In this document: positions 44,193 to 54,242 of the stretch, piece by piece
How positions within the stretch are numbered: position 1 is the first letter of the stretch
Layout: every line of letters starts with the position of its first letter
Notes under the pieces: model-generated
Seen by the model: the letters and a program-made list of their open reading frames with translations, nothing else
Database searches by the model: none
What the model was told of the DNA's origin: nothing
Origin: Candidatus Magnetocorallium paracelense
Lineage (GTDB): Bacteria > Nitrospirota > Thermodesulfovibrionia > Thermodesulfovibrionales > Magnetobacteriaceae
Direction of reading: 5' to 3'
Length of the DNA: 64,000 nt
NCBI GenBank assembly: GCA_029001845.1
Contig: JAREWP010000070.1
Location: 58,103 to 122,102 of the forward strand
Program-made: the position numbers and the translations under genes

Positions 44193-44866
44193 CTCTTTTT
44201 AAAGAATTCTCAAAAGGAATCATTAAAGAAAATCCGGTGCTTGTTCTTTTATTAGGAATGTGTCCTGTACTGGGAGTAACAACCAATGGGGTAAATGGAC
44301 TTGGCATGGGAGTTGCGACAACATTTGTGTTAGTCTGTTCTAATATCGTTATTTCATTTTTAAAAAGGATTATACCAAGAAAGGTTCGCATTCCTTGTTA
44401 CATAATAATAATAGCAACCTTTGTTACGGTCGTACAGCTACTGATGGAGGCATATCTGCCTGATCTGAATAAGAGTCTTGGCCTCTTTATTCCCCTCATT
44501 GTAGTAAACTGTATCGTCTTAGGCCGCGCCGAGGCATTTGCTTCCAAAAACAGTATCCCCGACTCCATTGCCGATGGTTTAGGGATGGGGGCCGGTTTTA
44601 CACTTGCATTGGCTGCTTTAGGTGTAACCCGTGAATTCCTTGCCCATGGCATGATATTCGATCTGAAGGTAATAACTGTTTGGCAGGGCGCCCCCTTCTC
44701 CTTAATGACATTTGCACCGGGGGCCTTTATCGTACTGGGAGTTTTTATAGCAATCATACGGAAGTTACAGATGAGGAAGGCTATCAGGGAAGGCAGGATT
44801 TACACGCCCCCCAAAAATCTCGATTGTGCGAGCTGTAGGGTCTGCGACATAGATAAGATTGAATAG
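44189..44866 (+). CDS. rnfE: Rnf complex membrane subunit RnfE
   Basis: A 225-residue partner of RnfA, with six helices. 'LGMCPVLGVTTNGVNGLGMG' and 'FIPLIVVNCIVLGRAEAFA' carry the conserved Cys residues for the shared intramembrane cluster. The C-terminal tail has an added Cys pair, DCASCRVCDID, which could bind metal. It is the last gene of the operon; the gene order A-B-C-D-G-E is the one also found in gammaproteobacteria. Confidence 0.95.
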   Translation: MTLFKEFSKGIIKENPVLVLLLGMCPVLGVTTNGVNGLGMGVATTFVLVCSNIVISFLKRIIPRKVRIPCYIIIIATFVTVVQLLMEAYLPDLNKSLGLFIPLIVVNCIVLGRAEAFASKNSIPDSIADGLGMGAGFTLALAALGVTREFLAHGMIFDLKVITVWQGAPFSLMTFAPGAFIVLGVFIAIIRKLQMRKAIREGRIYTPPKNLDCASCRVCDIDKIE

Positions 44867-44992
44867 CTATCGTTCACCCCATTTATCTTTTTTTCAGTAT
44901 GAACTAACAGAATCGTAATTCCTGCTAAGTTAGAAACTTGCCGTAATGATGATGTGTTTTATATTTCATTTCTATGATACTAAGGAGTAAAA

Positions 44993-46681
44993 ATGATGAA
45001 ATTTGTATTGAAACTGAATGTAATTGTTATATTTTTCCTGCTATGTTCGTGGTTTAATCCGAGCTCCACAGGCGCCGGGACGGAACTTGAGTACGATCTG
45101 TTGTATTCTCTCGATGAGTTTTTTGAATTCGACGGGGACTATGACCATTCCAATGGAATCTTGGGAATAGTGTACAGAGACGACTCGGACAGGTCGATCG
45201 TTTATAAGGAAATCGACGGAAGCAAAACAACTGAAGAGGTCGTTTCTTCCAGCGCCTCCAGTTATATCAGGGAGACGATGTTCCTTGTCTTTGATTCACA
45301 GTCCGAACCACACCTCTTCATCTCTTCCACCCGTGATGAGATAGAACACTTTTACAGAAACAACGTAGATTCAGGAGCCGAATGGATAAACGAAACGATC
45401 TTTACGCTGGACAGAGACGCATTCCCTTCGTTAAGCAACAAGATAGTGGACGTTGAGATCGGCAGCGGCGATTCGTTTCATATTATATGCTCCTATGATT
45501 ACTCAATATTTTATATTTCAAACAAGGACGGCTCATGGGACAAGACCCCTCAAATAGTCGATGAACTCTCTGAGGATCATGTGAATATTGAGTTTGGCTG
45601 GAGGATATCGATTATGGGGAAACCGGACATGGTGCTCGACGGGTCGGACAAGGCCCATGTCGCATACTCGACCCTTTATGAGACTCGTTACATTACAAAC
45701 GGTTCCGGCGTATGGATAGCCGAAGATGTTTACAGAGACACAAACATGGACTATTGGCCGGCCGCTAATCCATCGATCGCAGTGGATGGGGAAGGTAATC
45801 CGGCGATCGTCGGGAGCGAGATGGATCACGCCACGACAGGATCGATCCAATACTCTAAACTGAAGTATCTCACCCGTAAAGGCGCCGGCGATTGGGAATC
45901 GACCACACTGGTCGACAGAGCGGACGGATATTCAGGAAACGACGGCACTAATTTCACCGGGGTGAATGCGAGGCTTATGTTCGATAATATGAACAGCCCC
46001 CATATCCTCTTTTCCGATCATGCATCTTCTCATAACGAAATGGGGTACAACTATGTAAAGGACGGACAGATAAGATATGCATCTAATAACAGCGGTAATT
46101 GGACCATATCCACGATATACTCCCAATCTCCGGACAACGCGGAGATGATTGACCTTTGGTTCGATATCTCATTTGATGGCGAAGAAATCCGGATTCTGGG
46201 CCAGGAGGTCTTGAGGGTTGGAGATGTTTACAGCGGATACGATTCAGAGACATATAATCTGCTCTACTTCCATCCCGAATACACGGCGCCCGTGGAGCCC
46301 GTCCCGGACATTAGGGCCAACGGCTCGGACGGCCCTCTGTATGTGACATTCGGTGAGACCGTTTCCTTTGAGATATCCCTGGATTCAGGAGATTATAAGG
46401 GAGAGGCAGCTGACTGGTGGCTGGTAAAGTACGCACCTGACGAAAGAATGTATTACTATGACCCGCTTTTATTCGACTGGGTCGAAACAGGCTCGGACGG
46501 GTACATAGCCCCGGCGTATCAAGGAGCGTTATTCGATTTGACATCTACCGCCATTTTTTCCACAGATAATCCGGACGAGGGTTTGAGTATATTCTTTTTT
46601 GCCATAGATTTAGAGGCGGACGGTTCTATAAACGAGACTATCTATTATGATAGCATTGAAGTAATCGTATCGGGACTCTAA
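44993..46681 (+). CDS. Secreted protein of unknown function, beta-propeller-like
   Basis: A 562-residue exported protein with a signal peptide (VLKLNVIVIFFLLCSWF). The mature sequence has repeated strand patterns 'DSEPHLFISS', 'SGNWTISTIYSQS', 'DKAHVAYSTL' and 'GNPAIVG', spaced about 50-60 residues. This is consistent with a beta-propeller such as BNR/exo-sialidase-like folds, but no enzymatic residues are clear. A C-terminal sandwich ('VTFGETVSFEISLDSGDYKGEAADWWLVK') begins near residue 445. AAGGAG precedes ATG. No relation to the upstream rnf operon is apparent. Confidence 0.75.
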   Translation: MMKFVLKLNVIVIFFLLCSWFNPSSTGAGTELEYDLLYSLDEFFEFDGDYDHSNGILGIVYRDDSDRSIVYKEIDGSKTTEEVVSSSASSYIRETMFLVFDSQSEPHLFISSTRDEIEHFYRNNVDSGAEWINETIFTLDRDAFPSLSNKIVDVEIGSGDSFHIICSYDYSIFYISNKDGSWDKTPQIVDELSEDHVNIEFGWRISIMGKPDMVLDGSDKAHVAYSTLYETRYITNGSGVWIAEDVYRDTNMDYWPAANPSIAVDGEGNPAIVGSEMDHATTGSIQYSKLKYLTRKGAGDWESTTLVDRADGYSGNDGTNFTGVNARLMFDNMNSPHILFSDHASSHNEMGYNYVKDGQIRYASNNSGNWTISTIYSQSPDNAEMIDLWFDISFDGEEIRILGQEVLRVGDVYSGYDSETYNLLYFHPEYTAPVEPVPDIRANGSDGPLYVTFGETVSFEISLDSGDYKGEAADWWLVKYAPDERMYYYDPLLFDWVETGSDGYIAPAYQGALFDLTSTAIFSTDNPDEGLSIFFFAIDLEADGSINETIYYDSIEVIVSGL

Positions 46682-47178
46682 AAAGTCGTTACTACTGTCA
46701 ATACCGGTACAGCCTAAATTACTGCCACGGCAATGACAGCAAAATCAAGGCTGAAGACTATTAGTAAAACATGTGTTATCGATATAACTTTACGTTTTTT
46801 AGTTAAAACACCCAAGTCATTTGTTTTTTTGCTACAGTCTTCAGCCTAATTACTGAGTAGTTACAAGTTTTTTATCATTTTTTTTCATGGCGAATAAACA
46901 GTGAAATAGTAAGATTTCGGAATATGTATCCATAATCCCCCGGATCACCACAAAGCATGAAAATAATAAACATTCTTGGTAGGGGCGAACCTGTGTGTTC
47001 GCCCCGGCCGGTGTGCGATTACTCCGGTGCGTGTCTCTGTTCACCACCGCCGAGGCAGACACGCAGGTCTGCCCCTACATTTTTTGTGGCTGTCTATTTT
47101 CGAGACAAATCACCGATCCCTGTAAACGATTGTTTTCAGAAGAAATGGCGGAAGCGAACAAATGAAGAGGAGGAATGA
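46682..47178. other. Gene-free 497 bases with two inverted repeats
   Basis: It contains the long-range inverted repeat AGGCTGAAGACT / AGTCTTCAGCCT (46748-46847) and the repeat TAGGGGCGAACCTGTGTGT with its mirrored end GCCCCTA (46980-47079). Ribosome site GAGGAGG serves the kinase at 47179. The short open frames here are not supported. Confidence 0.55.
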
Positions 47179-48564
47179 ATGAATGAATCCATTTTGATAG
47201 TTGAAGATGAAATCGCAATCGTTATGATGCTGAAAGTTATGTTACAAAAAACAGGTTTTACTATATGGGACAGCACGCCTTCCGGGGAAGAGGCCATAGA
47301 AAAAATTAAACTCGCTGCAAAAGGCAAAAACGGAAATCTTCCGTCTTTAATTCTAATGGATATACACTTAACGGGAATGACAGGTACACAAACCGTGAAA
47401 GTACTTCACAGCGAAGGATTTCACATGCCTGTGATCTTTCTTACCGCCTATGACGATTCGGATACACGTAAAGAGGCAGTCTCTACGGAGCCATATGCTT
47501 TTCTTACAAAGCCGCCGAATGAAAAAGAACTGAAAATGGCCATAGAACTGGCTCTTCAAAAGGAGTCGAAGAGAGTCCTGGAAAAAGATAAGTACTATGT
47601 CGAAAGTATTATCCGATCAATGATCGATACTCTTATAGTAATTACACACAACGGCGTAATCAAAACGGTAAATCAGGCAACCTGTACGCTTTTGGGATAT
47701 AAAGAGAGTGAGTTGATCGAAGGTCACGTAAGTACGATCTGGCATGAAAAAACTATTGAGCTCGAGGAAATAATCGCTAAAGGTTCTCTGCGCAATATAA
47801 AAATGGCATATCTTTCCAAAACAGGCAAAAACATACCGGTGCTCTTTTCGGCTTCCGTCATGCGCGACAACAGCGGCGGAATTCAGGGGATTGTATGTGT
47901 AGCCAGAGATATTACCGAACAAATAGAAATGGAGCATCGATTACAGGAATCTCTTAAACAAAAAGAGATGCTTTTAAGCGAAATCCACCACAGAGTAAAA
48001 AACAATATGCAGGTTATTTCAAGCTTGCTCGGACTCCATTCTCTTTTTATTGAAGACAATGTGTTATCCGATATTATCGATGACAGCAGGAAAAGAATCA
48101 AATCCATGGCCCTAATACATGAAAAATTATACTCCCACAAAGATTTTTCAGGTATCGATTTTAAGGAATACCTTGAGACACTGTCCGGGGAATTGCTTAA
48201 GGCCTGCTTATCTGCAGACAATATTTCAATGATCTTCGATATAGAGGGGATTTTTCTCGGTATTGATACGGCCATCCCTCTGGGATTAATTTTGAACGAG
48301 TTGATTACAAATTCTTTAAAATACGCCTTTCCCGACAACATAAAAGGGACAATACACATTACATTAAATAAACAGGGAGAGAACGATTTTGAATTGATTT
48401 ATAAAGACAACGGTGTCGGAATACCTGACAATATAAATCCCGAAAAACCAAAGACACTGGGTTTGCACCTGGTCAGAACATTTGTAAGACAACTTAAAGG
48501 AGGCATGCAAGTTAGAAGCTCGGAAGGAACTGAGTTTATCATAAATTTCCCCGTAACTACTTAG
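47179..48564 (+). CDS. Sensor histidine kinase with receiver, PAS and HisKA_2 domains
   Basis: A 461-residue soluble kinase. The receiver domain (1-125) has VEDE, phospho-acceptor in LMDIHLTGMTG, Thr in FLTAYDD and Lys in TKPPNE. A PAS domain (about 145-255) begins 'IDTLIVITHNGVIKTVNQAT'. The dimerisation domain is of the HisKA_2 type with phospho-His in SEIHHRVKNNMQVISSLL, and the HATPase has LILNELITNSLKYAF, DNGVGIP and 'LGLHLV'. Good ribosome site. The receiver at the N-terminus suggests input from another kinase. No partner regulator is adjacent. Confidence 0.92.
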   Translation: MNESILIVEDEIAIVMMLKVMLQKTGFTIWDSTPSGEEAIEKIKLAAKGKNGNLPSLILMDIHLTGMTGTQTVKVLHSEGFHMPVIFLTAYDDSDTRKEAVSTEPYAFLTKPPNEKELKMAIELALQKESKRVLEKDKYYVESIIRSMIDTLIVITHNGVIKTVNQATCTLLGYKESELIEGHVSTIWHEKTIELEEIIAKGSLRNIKMAYLSKTGKNIPVLFSASVMRDNSGGIQGIVCVARDITEQIEMEHRLQESLKQKEMLLSEIHHRVKNNMQVISSLLGLHSLFIEDNVLSDIIDDSRKRIKSMALIHEKLYSHKDFSGIDFKEYLETLSGELLKACLSADNISMIFDIEGIFLGIDTAIPLGLILNELITNSLKYAFPDNIKGTIHITLNKQGENDFELIYKDNGVGIPDNINPEKPKTLGLHLVRTFVRQLKGGMQVRSSEGTEFIINFPVTT

Positions 48565-48619
48565 GTGTATAGACTGAAACTGACAGCTTTAGAGTAGTCA
48601 GCTTTGAGGGGTCTGATCT

Positions 48620-50341
48620 TTAAGCATCAGGCAGTTCCCAAAGAAATTCAAAATTGGATATTATAACTAAAGGTTCGCCCGACTCATCCCTGATGACCTG
48701 CTTTCCGTCTGAAACCGCCAGAAGCAGATCGTTCGCTTTTAAAAGGGAACCATCATAGTTTAATTTTACGAGATTGTCCTTTACCCTGTCCAAAAGCTCT
48801 CGGCATTGCCTCTCGTCAATCAAACCTTTTTTAACCGCCTTTTGAATATCTACAGGCAAATAGAGCGCCCCTGTCTGCTCTGCGACCCATTTGTCAGGCC
48901 CGTTATAATAACCTCTGATAGTAATAAAATTATGATCTTCCTGAAGAATAGGATATCCATCGGGATCGAGAAATTTTTTATGTGTCTCATACTTTCTGAG
49001 ATCCAGGGATTTCTCGATTTTAGAGCTGCCTGTCATATATATGGCTCTTATGTAAACGCAGGGCACATCGTTTTGTTTTAATTTATGGGCAATGGCAAAC
49101 TCTTCAAAGGGGCTGTTTATCCCGTACTTCATAATTTTCGGATGGTATTTTTCCTCCCATTCGTCAGGCAATTCTCCGACTCTGGAGGTTTTCCAAACCA
49201 GATGTATGTTGTCTTTTGTGAGAGTATAAAAGACATCCTTACTCTCGGACAACCTTATTGTGGGGGTCTTTCTCCACCTTTCAGGCAGAAAATAGTCAAA
49301 AAGTCTGGCGTTGTTTCCTACAACCCATAAATGGCCGCCTGTACTTTCGGCATGACCATAAATATAGGGCACACCCAATATTTCGATGCGCGATAAAAAA
49401 TCCGGCAACGGAGTAGGTATAAAACGGTCCCTTTGATCGTCAAGATAGGAGTGTCGCCTGCTGTCCTTTACCTCCTTTTCATGCTCTGCCGTACGCATAA
49501 GGAGTTCGTAATCGATAAGCGAGTACTCCCCTGTATTGATGAGATCATTAAGTAGAGATATTTGTTCCCCGGCGGCTTCCGCTGTCTTTTGATTACCGAT
49601 TTCTTTTACGCGCAGGGAATCCTCTTCGCTGATAATAATATGCTCAGGTTTTGTATCGGCTACGAGATAACCCTTTTTATCGAGGTCGGACATAACGATT
49701 TTGTCCAGTCTTACGAGGTGGCCGGTGAGATATTCTTTAGGGGCGTCTATATGTTCGAAGATTTCAGGGAGGTTATATCCCTCTATCCATCGATAGATGA
49801 GTTTGTATTGCTTTAAAATATCCAGGTCAATGCCGGGGTGTTTCGCCCGAATTCTGTTGATCTTGGACCTTGATCTTCCGCTTTGCCACATCTGCATTTT
49901 TTCGGGCGGAACATAGATGGCCATTGGATGTTGAGTTTTTATTCGCAGCTCTTTAGGCCCGTAACGACCTTCCCGCAACTCCTCGACAAGAAAGAACTCC
50001 TCCCAGGGACTGTTGAACTCTGCATCGCAAAACTCCTTAAGCGTATGAGTGTTCAGAGGAACGTCCTCTCCCACTCGGCAATTCTTAACTACAAGATTAA
50101 GACTTTGTCCGTTAACTCTCTTTGTCGGAACTTTGAAGACGGAGCCTGTACCTTTTAACCGTATCCTGTTATTGCTGAACCACTCCTTTTCATACCAGTT
50201 TTTCGTATCCAAAAGCTCCTGGTACTTTTCTGCAAATCTGGTAAGGTACAGGTCGCCTCCGTCGCTGGTCTTCAGGTGCATATAAACGACACCCAGTACA
50301 TTAACAAGAGTCTTTTTAAATGTAGAATGTTCTTGAGACAA
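48620..50341 (-). CDS. Internally duplicated protein kinase-like protein next to PEP carboxykinase
   Basis: A 573-residue cytoplasmic protein I cannot assign to a named family. It contains two related halves. Residues about 17-130 align by eye with about 323-435: 'NLVVKNCRVGE' / 'HLVWKTSRVGE' and 'FNSPWEEFFLVEEL' / 'INSPFEEFAIAHKL'. The first half looks kinase-like: Lys86 as the beta-3 Lys, Glu114 or Glu115 as the helix C Glu, a catalytic-loop-like ADTKPEHIII (Asp229, Lys231, His234) and IDYE (Asp277) in the DFG position. In the second half the loop is LLKANDLLLA and the DFG position is SNFE, so it is probably inactive. TTG 50341 starts two bases after the pckG stop, indicating coupled expression. 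A regulator or modifier of PckG is inferred. Confidence 0.72.
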   Translation of the reverse strand: MSQEHSTFKKTLVNVLGVVYMHLKTSDGGDLYLTRFAEKYQELLDTKNWYEKEWFSNNRIRLKGTGSVFKVPTKRVNGQSLNLVVKNCRVGEDVPLNTHTLKEFCDAEFNSPWEEFFLVEELREGRYGPKELRIKTQHPMAIYVPPEKMQMWQSGRSRSKINRIRAKHPGIDLDILKQYKLIYRWIEGYNLPEIFEHIDAPKEYLTGHLVRLDKIVMSDLDKKGYLVADTKPEHIIISEEDSLRVKEIGNQKTAEAAGEQISLLNDLINTGEYSLIDYELLMRTAEHEKEVKDSRRHSYLDDQRDRFIPTPLPDFLSRIEILGVPYIYGHAESTGGHLWVVGNNARLFDYFLPERWRKTPTIRLSESKDVFYTLTKDNIHLVWKTSRVGELPDEWEEKYHPKIMKYGINSPFEEFAIAHKLKQNDVPCVYIRAIYMTGSSKIEKSLDLRKYETHKKFLDPDGYPILQEDHNFITIRGYYNGPDKWVAEQTGALYLPVDIQKAVKKGLIDERQCRELLDRVKDNLVKLNYDGSLLKANDLLLAVSDGKQVIRDESGEPLVIISNFEFLWELPDA

Positions 50342-50343
50342 CG

Positions 50344-52131
50344 CTATCCCAGCCTTTTTTCAAATTCCTTAAGCTGATTCCTGAGTTTTTCAGGCAGGCG
50401 ATCACCGAAAACAGAGAAGTGATTTTCAATGTCAGGAATTTCCGCCTTCCATGCCTTTGTATCTACATGCAAAAGCTCCTTCATATCTTCTGAAGAGATA
50501 TCGAGTCCCGATGTATCAAGTTCTCCATCTTTTGGAATAAGACCTATAGGCGTCTCTTCAGCCCCTGCTTTTCCGTCAACACGGTCGCACATCCATTTAA
50601 GAACACGGCTGTTTTCACTAAAACCGGGCCAGAGAAATTTACCGTCCTCACTTCTTCTGAACCAGTTGACATAGAAAATCCTCGGTCTCTTATCGCCAAG
50701 TTTTTCTCCCATGTTCAGCCAGTGCTGAAAATAGTCACCCATATTATATCCGCAAAAGGGCTTCATTGCAAAGGGGTCTCGCCTGAGATTTCCTACGGCT
50801 CCGATATTGGCCGCTGTTGTCTCGGATGCCGCCGTGGCGCCTAGAAATACCCCGTGCTCCCAATTTAACGATTCATAAACAAGGGGCACAACAGTACCGC
50901 GACGCCCTCCGAATACAAAGATATCGATCGGTACGCCTTCCGGTTTTTCCCAATCTTCACAAATTACAGGACACTTGGACGCCAGGGCGGTGAAGCGTGC
51001 ATTTGGATGAGCCGCATCGTGCGAGCTTTCTGGAGTCCAGTCATTCCCCTTCCAATCAATAGCATGCGCAGGTTCGTCACCGTCCATGCCTTCCCACCAG
51101 ACATCGCCGTCGTCAGTGAGAGCGCAATTCGTAAAAAGGACATTATCTTTTAATGAGTCCATAGCCATGGGATTGGTATCGTATGAAGTTCCCGGAGCAA
51201 CTCCGAAAAATCCGTTTTCCGGATTAATGGCGTACAGGCGTCCGTCAGGCCCGATTTTCATCCATGCAATGTCGTCTCCCACACATTCGCACTTCCACCC
51301 CGGCAAAGAGGGCTGCATCATGGCAAGGTTTGTCTTGCCGCAGGCCGAAGGAAAGGCCGCTGCAATGTGATACTGTTTGCCTTCGGGATTTGTAAGACGA
51401 AGGATAAGCATATGTTCCGCCATCCAGCTTTCCCTTCTGGCCATTGCCGAAGCGATTCTCAAGGCAAGACACTTCTTTCCGAGCAATGCATTGCCGCCAT
51501 ATCCCGAGCCATAGGACCAGATGAGATTCTCTTCCGGAAAATGACTGATATATTTGTTCTCGATCGGCGCGCAGGGCCAGATGGAATCCTCTTGTCCCTT
51601 TTCAAGGGGCGCTCCCACGGAGTGAAGGCAGGGGATGAAGTCTCCATCCGTTCCCAAGAGCTCTAAAACTCTGTCGCTGACGCGGGTCATTATATGCATA
51701 TTGATTACAACATAGGGACTGTCCGAAATTTCGACTCCTATCTTTGCAATAGGAGAACCTATCGGGCCCATTGAAAAAGGAATCACATACATCGTTCGAC
51801 CCGTCATGCATCCTTTATAAAATCCCTTCATTAATTCCTTAAGTTCCGTCGGATCGATCCAGTTATTCGTAGGGCCCGCTTCGTCCTGCGATTGCGTACT
51901 GATATATGTACGGTCCTCGACACGAGCCACATCGCTGGGGTCCGATCTGAAGAGATAGCTGTTCGGTCGTTTCTTAAGAGGTATGGCTATATTACTGTCA
52001 ATCAGCGTTTTTACCATTTGGTCGTACTCCTCTTTTGATCCGTTGCAAACATAAATATCATCAGGTTTACACAGATCGGCAACCTCCTTGATCCATTGAC
52101 TCAGTTTTTTGTTTTTTACAGTTACATTCAC
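50344..52131 (-). CDS. pckG: GTP-dependent phosphoenolpyruvate carboxykinase
   Basis: A 595-residue enzyme converting oxaloacetate and GTP to PEP, CO2 and GDP, or the reverse. The P-loop-like kinase-1 motif is [13 protein letters not shown] with the reactive Cys, and the metal-binding region is VGDDIAWMK. '[24 protein letters not shown]' is the conserved guanine-site segment. 'NYF'-type and '[18 protein letters not shown]' segments are at the expected places. The length is normal for the GTP class. GTG 52131 with AAGGAGA upstream. In anaerobes it serves gluconeogenesis or anaplerotic CO2 fixation. It is followed directly by the duplicated kinase-like gene. Confidence 0.96.
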   Translation of the reverse strand: MNVTVKNKKLSQWIKEVADLCKPDDIYVCNGSKEEYDQMVKTLIDSNIAIPLKKRPNSYLFRSDPSDVARVEDRTYISTQSQDEAGPTNNWIDPTELKELMKGFYKGCMTGRTMYVIPFSMGPIGSPIAKIGVEISDSPYVVINMHIMTRVSDRVLELLGTDGDFIPCLHSVGAPLEKGQEDSIWPCAPIENKYISHFPEENLIWSYGSGYGGNALLGKKCLALRIASAMARRESWMAEHMLILRLTNPEGKQYHIAAAFPSACGKTNLAMMQPSLPGWKCECVGDDIAWMKIGPDGRLYAINPENGFFGVAPGTSYDTNPMAMDSLKDNVLFTNCALTDDGDVWWEGMDGDEPAHAIDWKGNDWTPESSHDAAHPNARFTALASKCPVICEDWEKPEGVPIDIFVFGGRRGTVVPLVYESLNWEHGVFLGATAASETTAANIGAVGNLRRDPFAMKPFCGYNMGDYFQHWLNMGEKLGDKRPRIFYVNWFRRSEDGKFLWPGFSENSRVLKWMCDRVDGKAGAEETPIGLIPKDGELDTSGLDISSEDMKELLHVDTKAWKAEIPDIENHFSVFGDRLPEKLRNQLKEFEKRLG

Positions 52132-52428
52132 ATTTTTCTCCTTTTGCGCTCCATACTGCCTGGTAAGATGTCGATAAATTCAGGTTTATAAAACACCTGT
52201 TTTTAATAAGACCTCTGTATAAAGATGGCTTTCAGGCGTGTGTTATTCCGGGATTGTTTGAGATCTTACCGCTATTTTCGCTGTATTTATGAATTCTGAA
52301 AACAGCGATCGAAAAGAAGGAGCGCCATAGCTTATATCGTTTCCTGACTATCAGGCCATAAATTATACACATTGTGGAACAAAAAATTCCACATCTTCCT
52401 CAATGGCGCAGCAATTCACGTCGGAATC

Positions 52429-52860
52429 TTATTTCTTTTCCGGAACATTGGGTGAAATCACTCCTCTGCTCTCCTTTGATACATCCGTTGGCCCGCCGAT
52501 AAGCTGTACGTTTCCGTCATAATATCCGTCTGTTTGTGCAAACTGCCAATAATTTGCAGTCGTAAACGCACCTGTTAAAGTACTTCCATATTTAATATCA
52601 TCTGCCAGTGCAGTAAAAACGCCGTCATTACCACCGGGATAATAAACCATAATCGCTTCACCAACATAACTGTCCGGCCATGTTACTGTTCCAATATAAA
52701 TATGATTGGCGCCATAGAGTCCCAAATAATTCAGACAATAAAAATATCCCATGCTCGAAATATATTCATTCTCACAAAGGGATGCCTGAAGACCTGATGC
52801 AGGCATCAATAGAAGAGACGCCATTAAACTAAACATAAGAAAGCATGTAACCTTTTTCAA
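52429..52860 (-). CDS. Small secreted protein of unknown function
   Basis: A 143-residue protein with a clear signal peptide (FLMFSLMASLLLMPASGLQA, cut after QA). The mature part is rich in Gly, Tyr and Asn and has two Cys (SLCENEY, GYFYCLNYLG) that could form a disulfide. AGGAGGTT lies upstream of ATG 52860. No family is recognised. It stands alone between pckG and the initiator tRNA. Confidence 0.7.
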   Translation of the reverse strand: MKKVTCFLMFSLMASLLLMPASGLQASLCENEYISSMGYFYCLNYLGLYGANHIYIGTVTWPDSYVGEAIMVYYPGGNDGVFTALADDIKYGSTLTGAFTTANYWQFAQTDGYYDGNVQLIGGPTDVSKESRGVISPNVPEKK

Positions 52861-52969
52861 TGTAACCTCCTTATTTTTTTGTGTTAGTAAAACTCACAAC
52901 AGCTATAATAGATAAAAAAAAAGGCTTAGAGATTCTATGTGATCACTAAGCCGATAATTAAAAATTTGT

Positions 52970-53046
<77 letters not shown>

Positions 53047-53128
53047 TCTGCTGTTTTATAAAAAACTATTATAGAATATAAAAATAAAAAATGTCAAAGG
53101 GTATTTTAAGACCACTTGATTATTCATT

Positions 53129-53917
53129 TCAATATTCAGCGTCTAAGTAGTTACCTTCTTTTATAATGCCGGTAAGATACGCGAACTCTTCGATACTCAA
53201 TGTCTCCGGCCTTCTTGACGGCTCAATCCCGGCCTCCCTCAGTATTCCCTTTATATCCCTGCATATGGATTTCAGTGAATTGGCTATTGTTTTTCTCCGC
53301 TGAGTAAAAGCCGTTCGTACAACATTTGAAAAGAGTCTCTCGTCTTTGACCTCTACATTTGGCCTGTTGGGAATCTCTATATGAACGACAGCAGAATCGA
53401 CTTTAGGGATCGGTCTAAAGGCTTTGCCCGGAATTAAGCATTTAACTTCCGGTTTCGCTCTGTACTGAACCATAACCGAGAGCGCCCCATAGGACTTCCC
53501 GCCGGGTTTGGCTGCGATTCTTAGTCCTACCTCCTTTTGAACCGTCAATGTCATGGATTGAATGTATGGTCTTTCATCGAGAAGTTTAAAGACAATCGGC
53601 GTAGTAATATAATAAGGGATATTGGACACAACTTTAAAGGCCCCGATACTTCTGTAAGAAAACTCTAAGGCGTCTTTATTTAGCAGAAGAAGATTATCGT
53701 ACCCTGAAAGCTCTCTTTTGATTTTCTCGTAAATCTTAGTGTCTATTTCTACGGCAACGACCCACTCCGCCTTGTGAAGGAGCTTTTTTGTGAGCGACCC
53801 GTGACCCGGCCCTATTTCGACAACGGCGTCGTTTTCGGATATAGAGGCCGCATCAACGATTTTATCCAACATGTTGCCGTCAAAGAGAAAGTGTTGCCCG
53901 TATTTTGGTTTAATCAT
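53129..53917 (-). CDS. rsmA: 16S rRNA dimethyladenosine transferase RsmA
   Basis: A 262-residue KsgA/RsmA methyltransferase that dimethylates A1518 and A1519 of 16S rRNA. It has 'KPKYGQHFLFD' at the N-terminus, SAM motif I VVEIGPGHGSLTKKLL, the catalytic motif SNIPYYITTPIV, and 'AFTQRRKTIANSL' in the C-terminal domain. Normal length. It is divergent from the sirtuin gene, with a 134-bp MITE in the shared upstream region. Confidence 0.95.
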   Translation of the reverse strand: MIKPKYGQHFLFDGNMLDKIVDAASISENDAVVEIGPGHGSLTKKLLHKAEWVVAVEIDTKIYEKIKRELSGYDNLLLLNKDALEFSYRSIGAFKVVSNIPYYITTPIVFKLLDERPYIQSMTLTVQKEVGLRIAAKPGGKSYGALSVMVQYRAKPEVKCLIPGKAFRPIPKVDSAVVHIEIPNRPNVEVKDERLFSNVVRTAFTQRRKTIANSLKSICRDIKGILREAGIEPSRRPETLSIEEFAYLTGIIKEGNYLDAEY

Positions 53918-53963
53918 ATTAATAATGTCGGAGTTGGGAAAAATCTGCGATTTAGGGTATAAT

Positions 53964-54094
53964 TCAATGTCATTAACTTAAGGAGCAAAGCACCTTCCGC
54001 CTTCAGCGGCTAAACTCGAAAGCTACGTTTCGCTGCGCCTTCTCAAACATGACCCGCTTCCGTCGGAAGGTCCTTCACCCCTTAAGTTAATAGT
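53964..54094. mobile_element. 134-bp MITE, copy 4 (TSD agggtataat)
   Basis: 131 bases here because the right end is a few bases short. The exact duplication AGGGTATAAT is at 53954-53963 and 54095-54104. The core carries more substitutions than other copies (AAAGCTACGTTTC), suggesting an older insertion. It lies between the divergent rsmA and sirtuin genes. Confidence 0.9.
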
Positions 54095-54242
54095 AGGGTA
54101 TAATTTAGAATCTTTTTATAAATTCATAAATATCTCCCCTTGCGGCCACCTTTTTTAAGGGGGAATACAGTAAGGAGCGATAGAATCTGAAAACTTCAGC
54201 TTGCAATCTGTTTGCCTGAATATTTCAGAGATAGTATATAGG

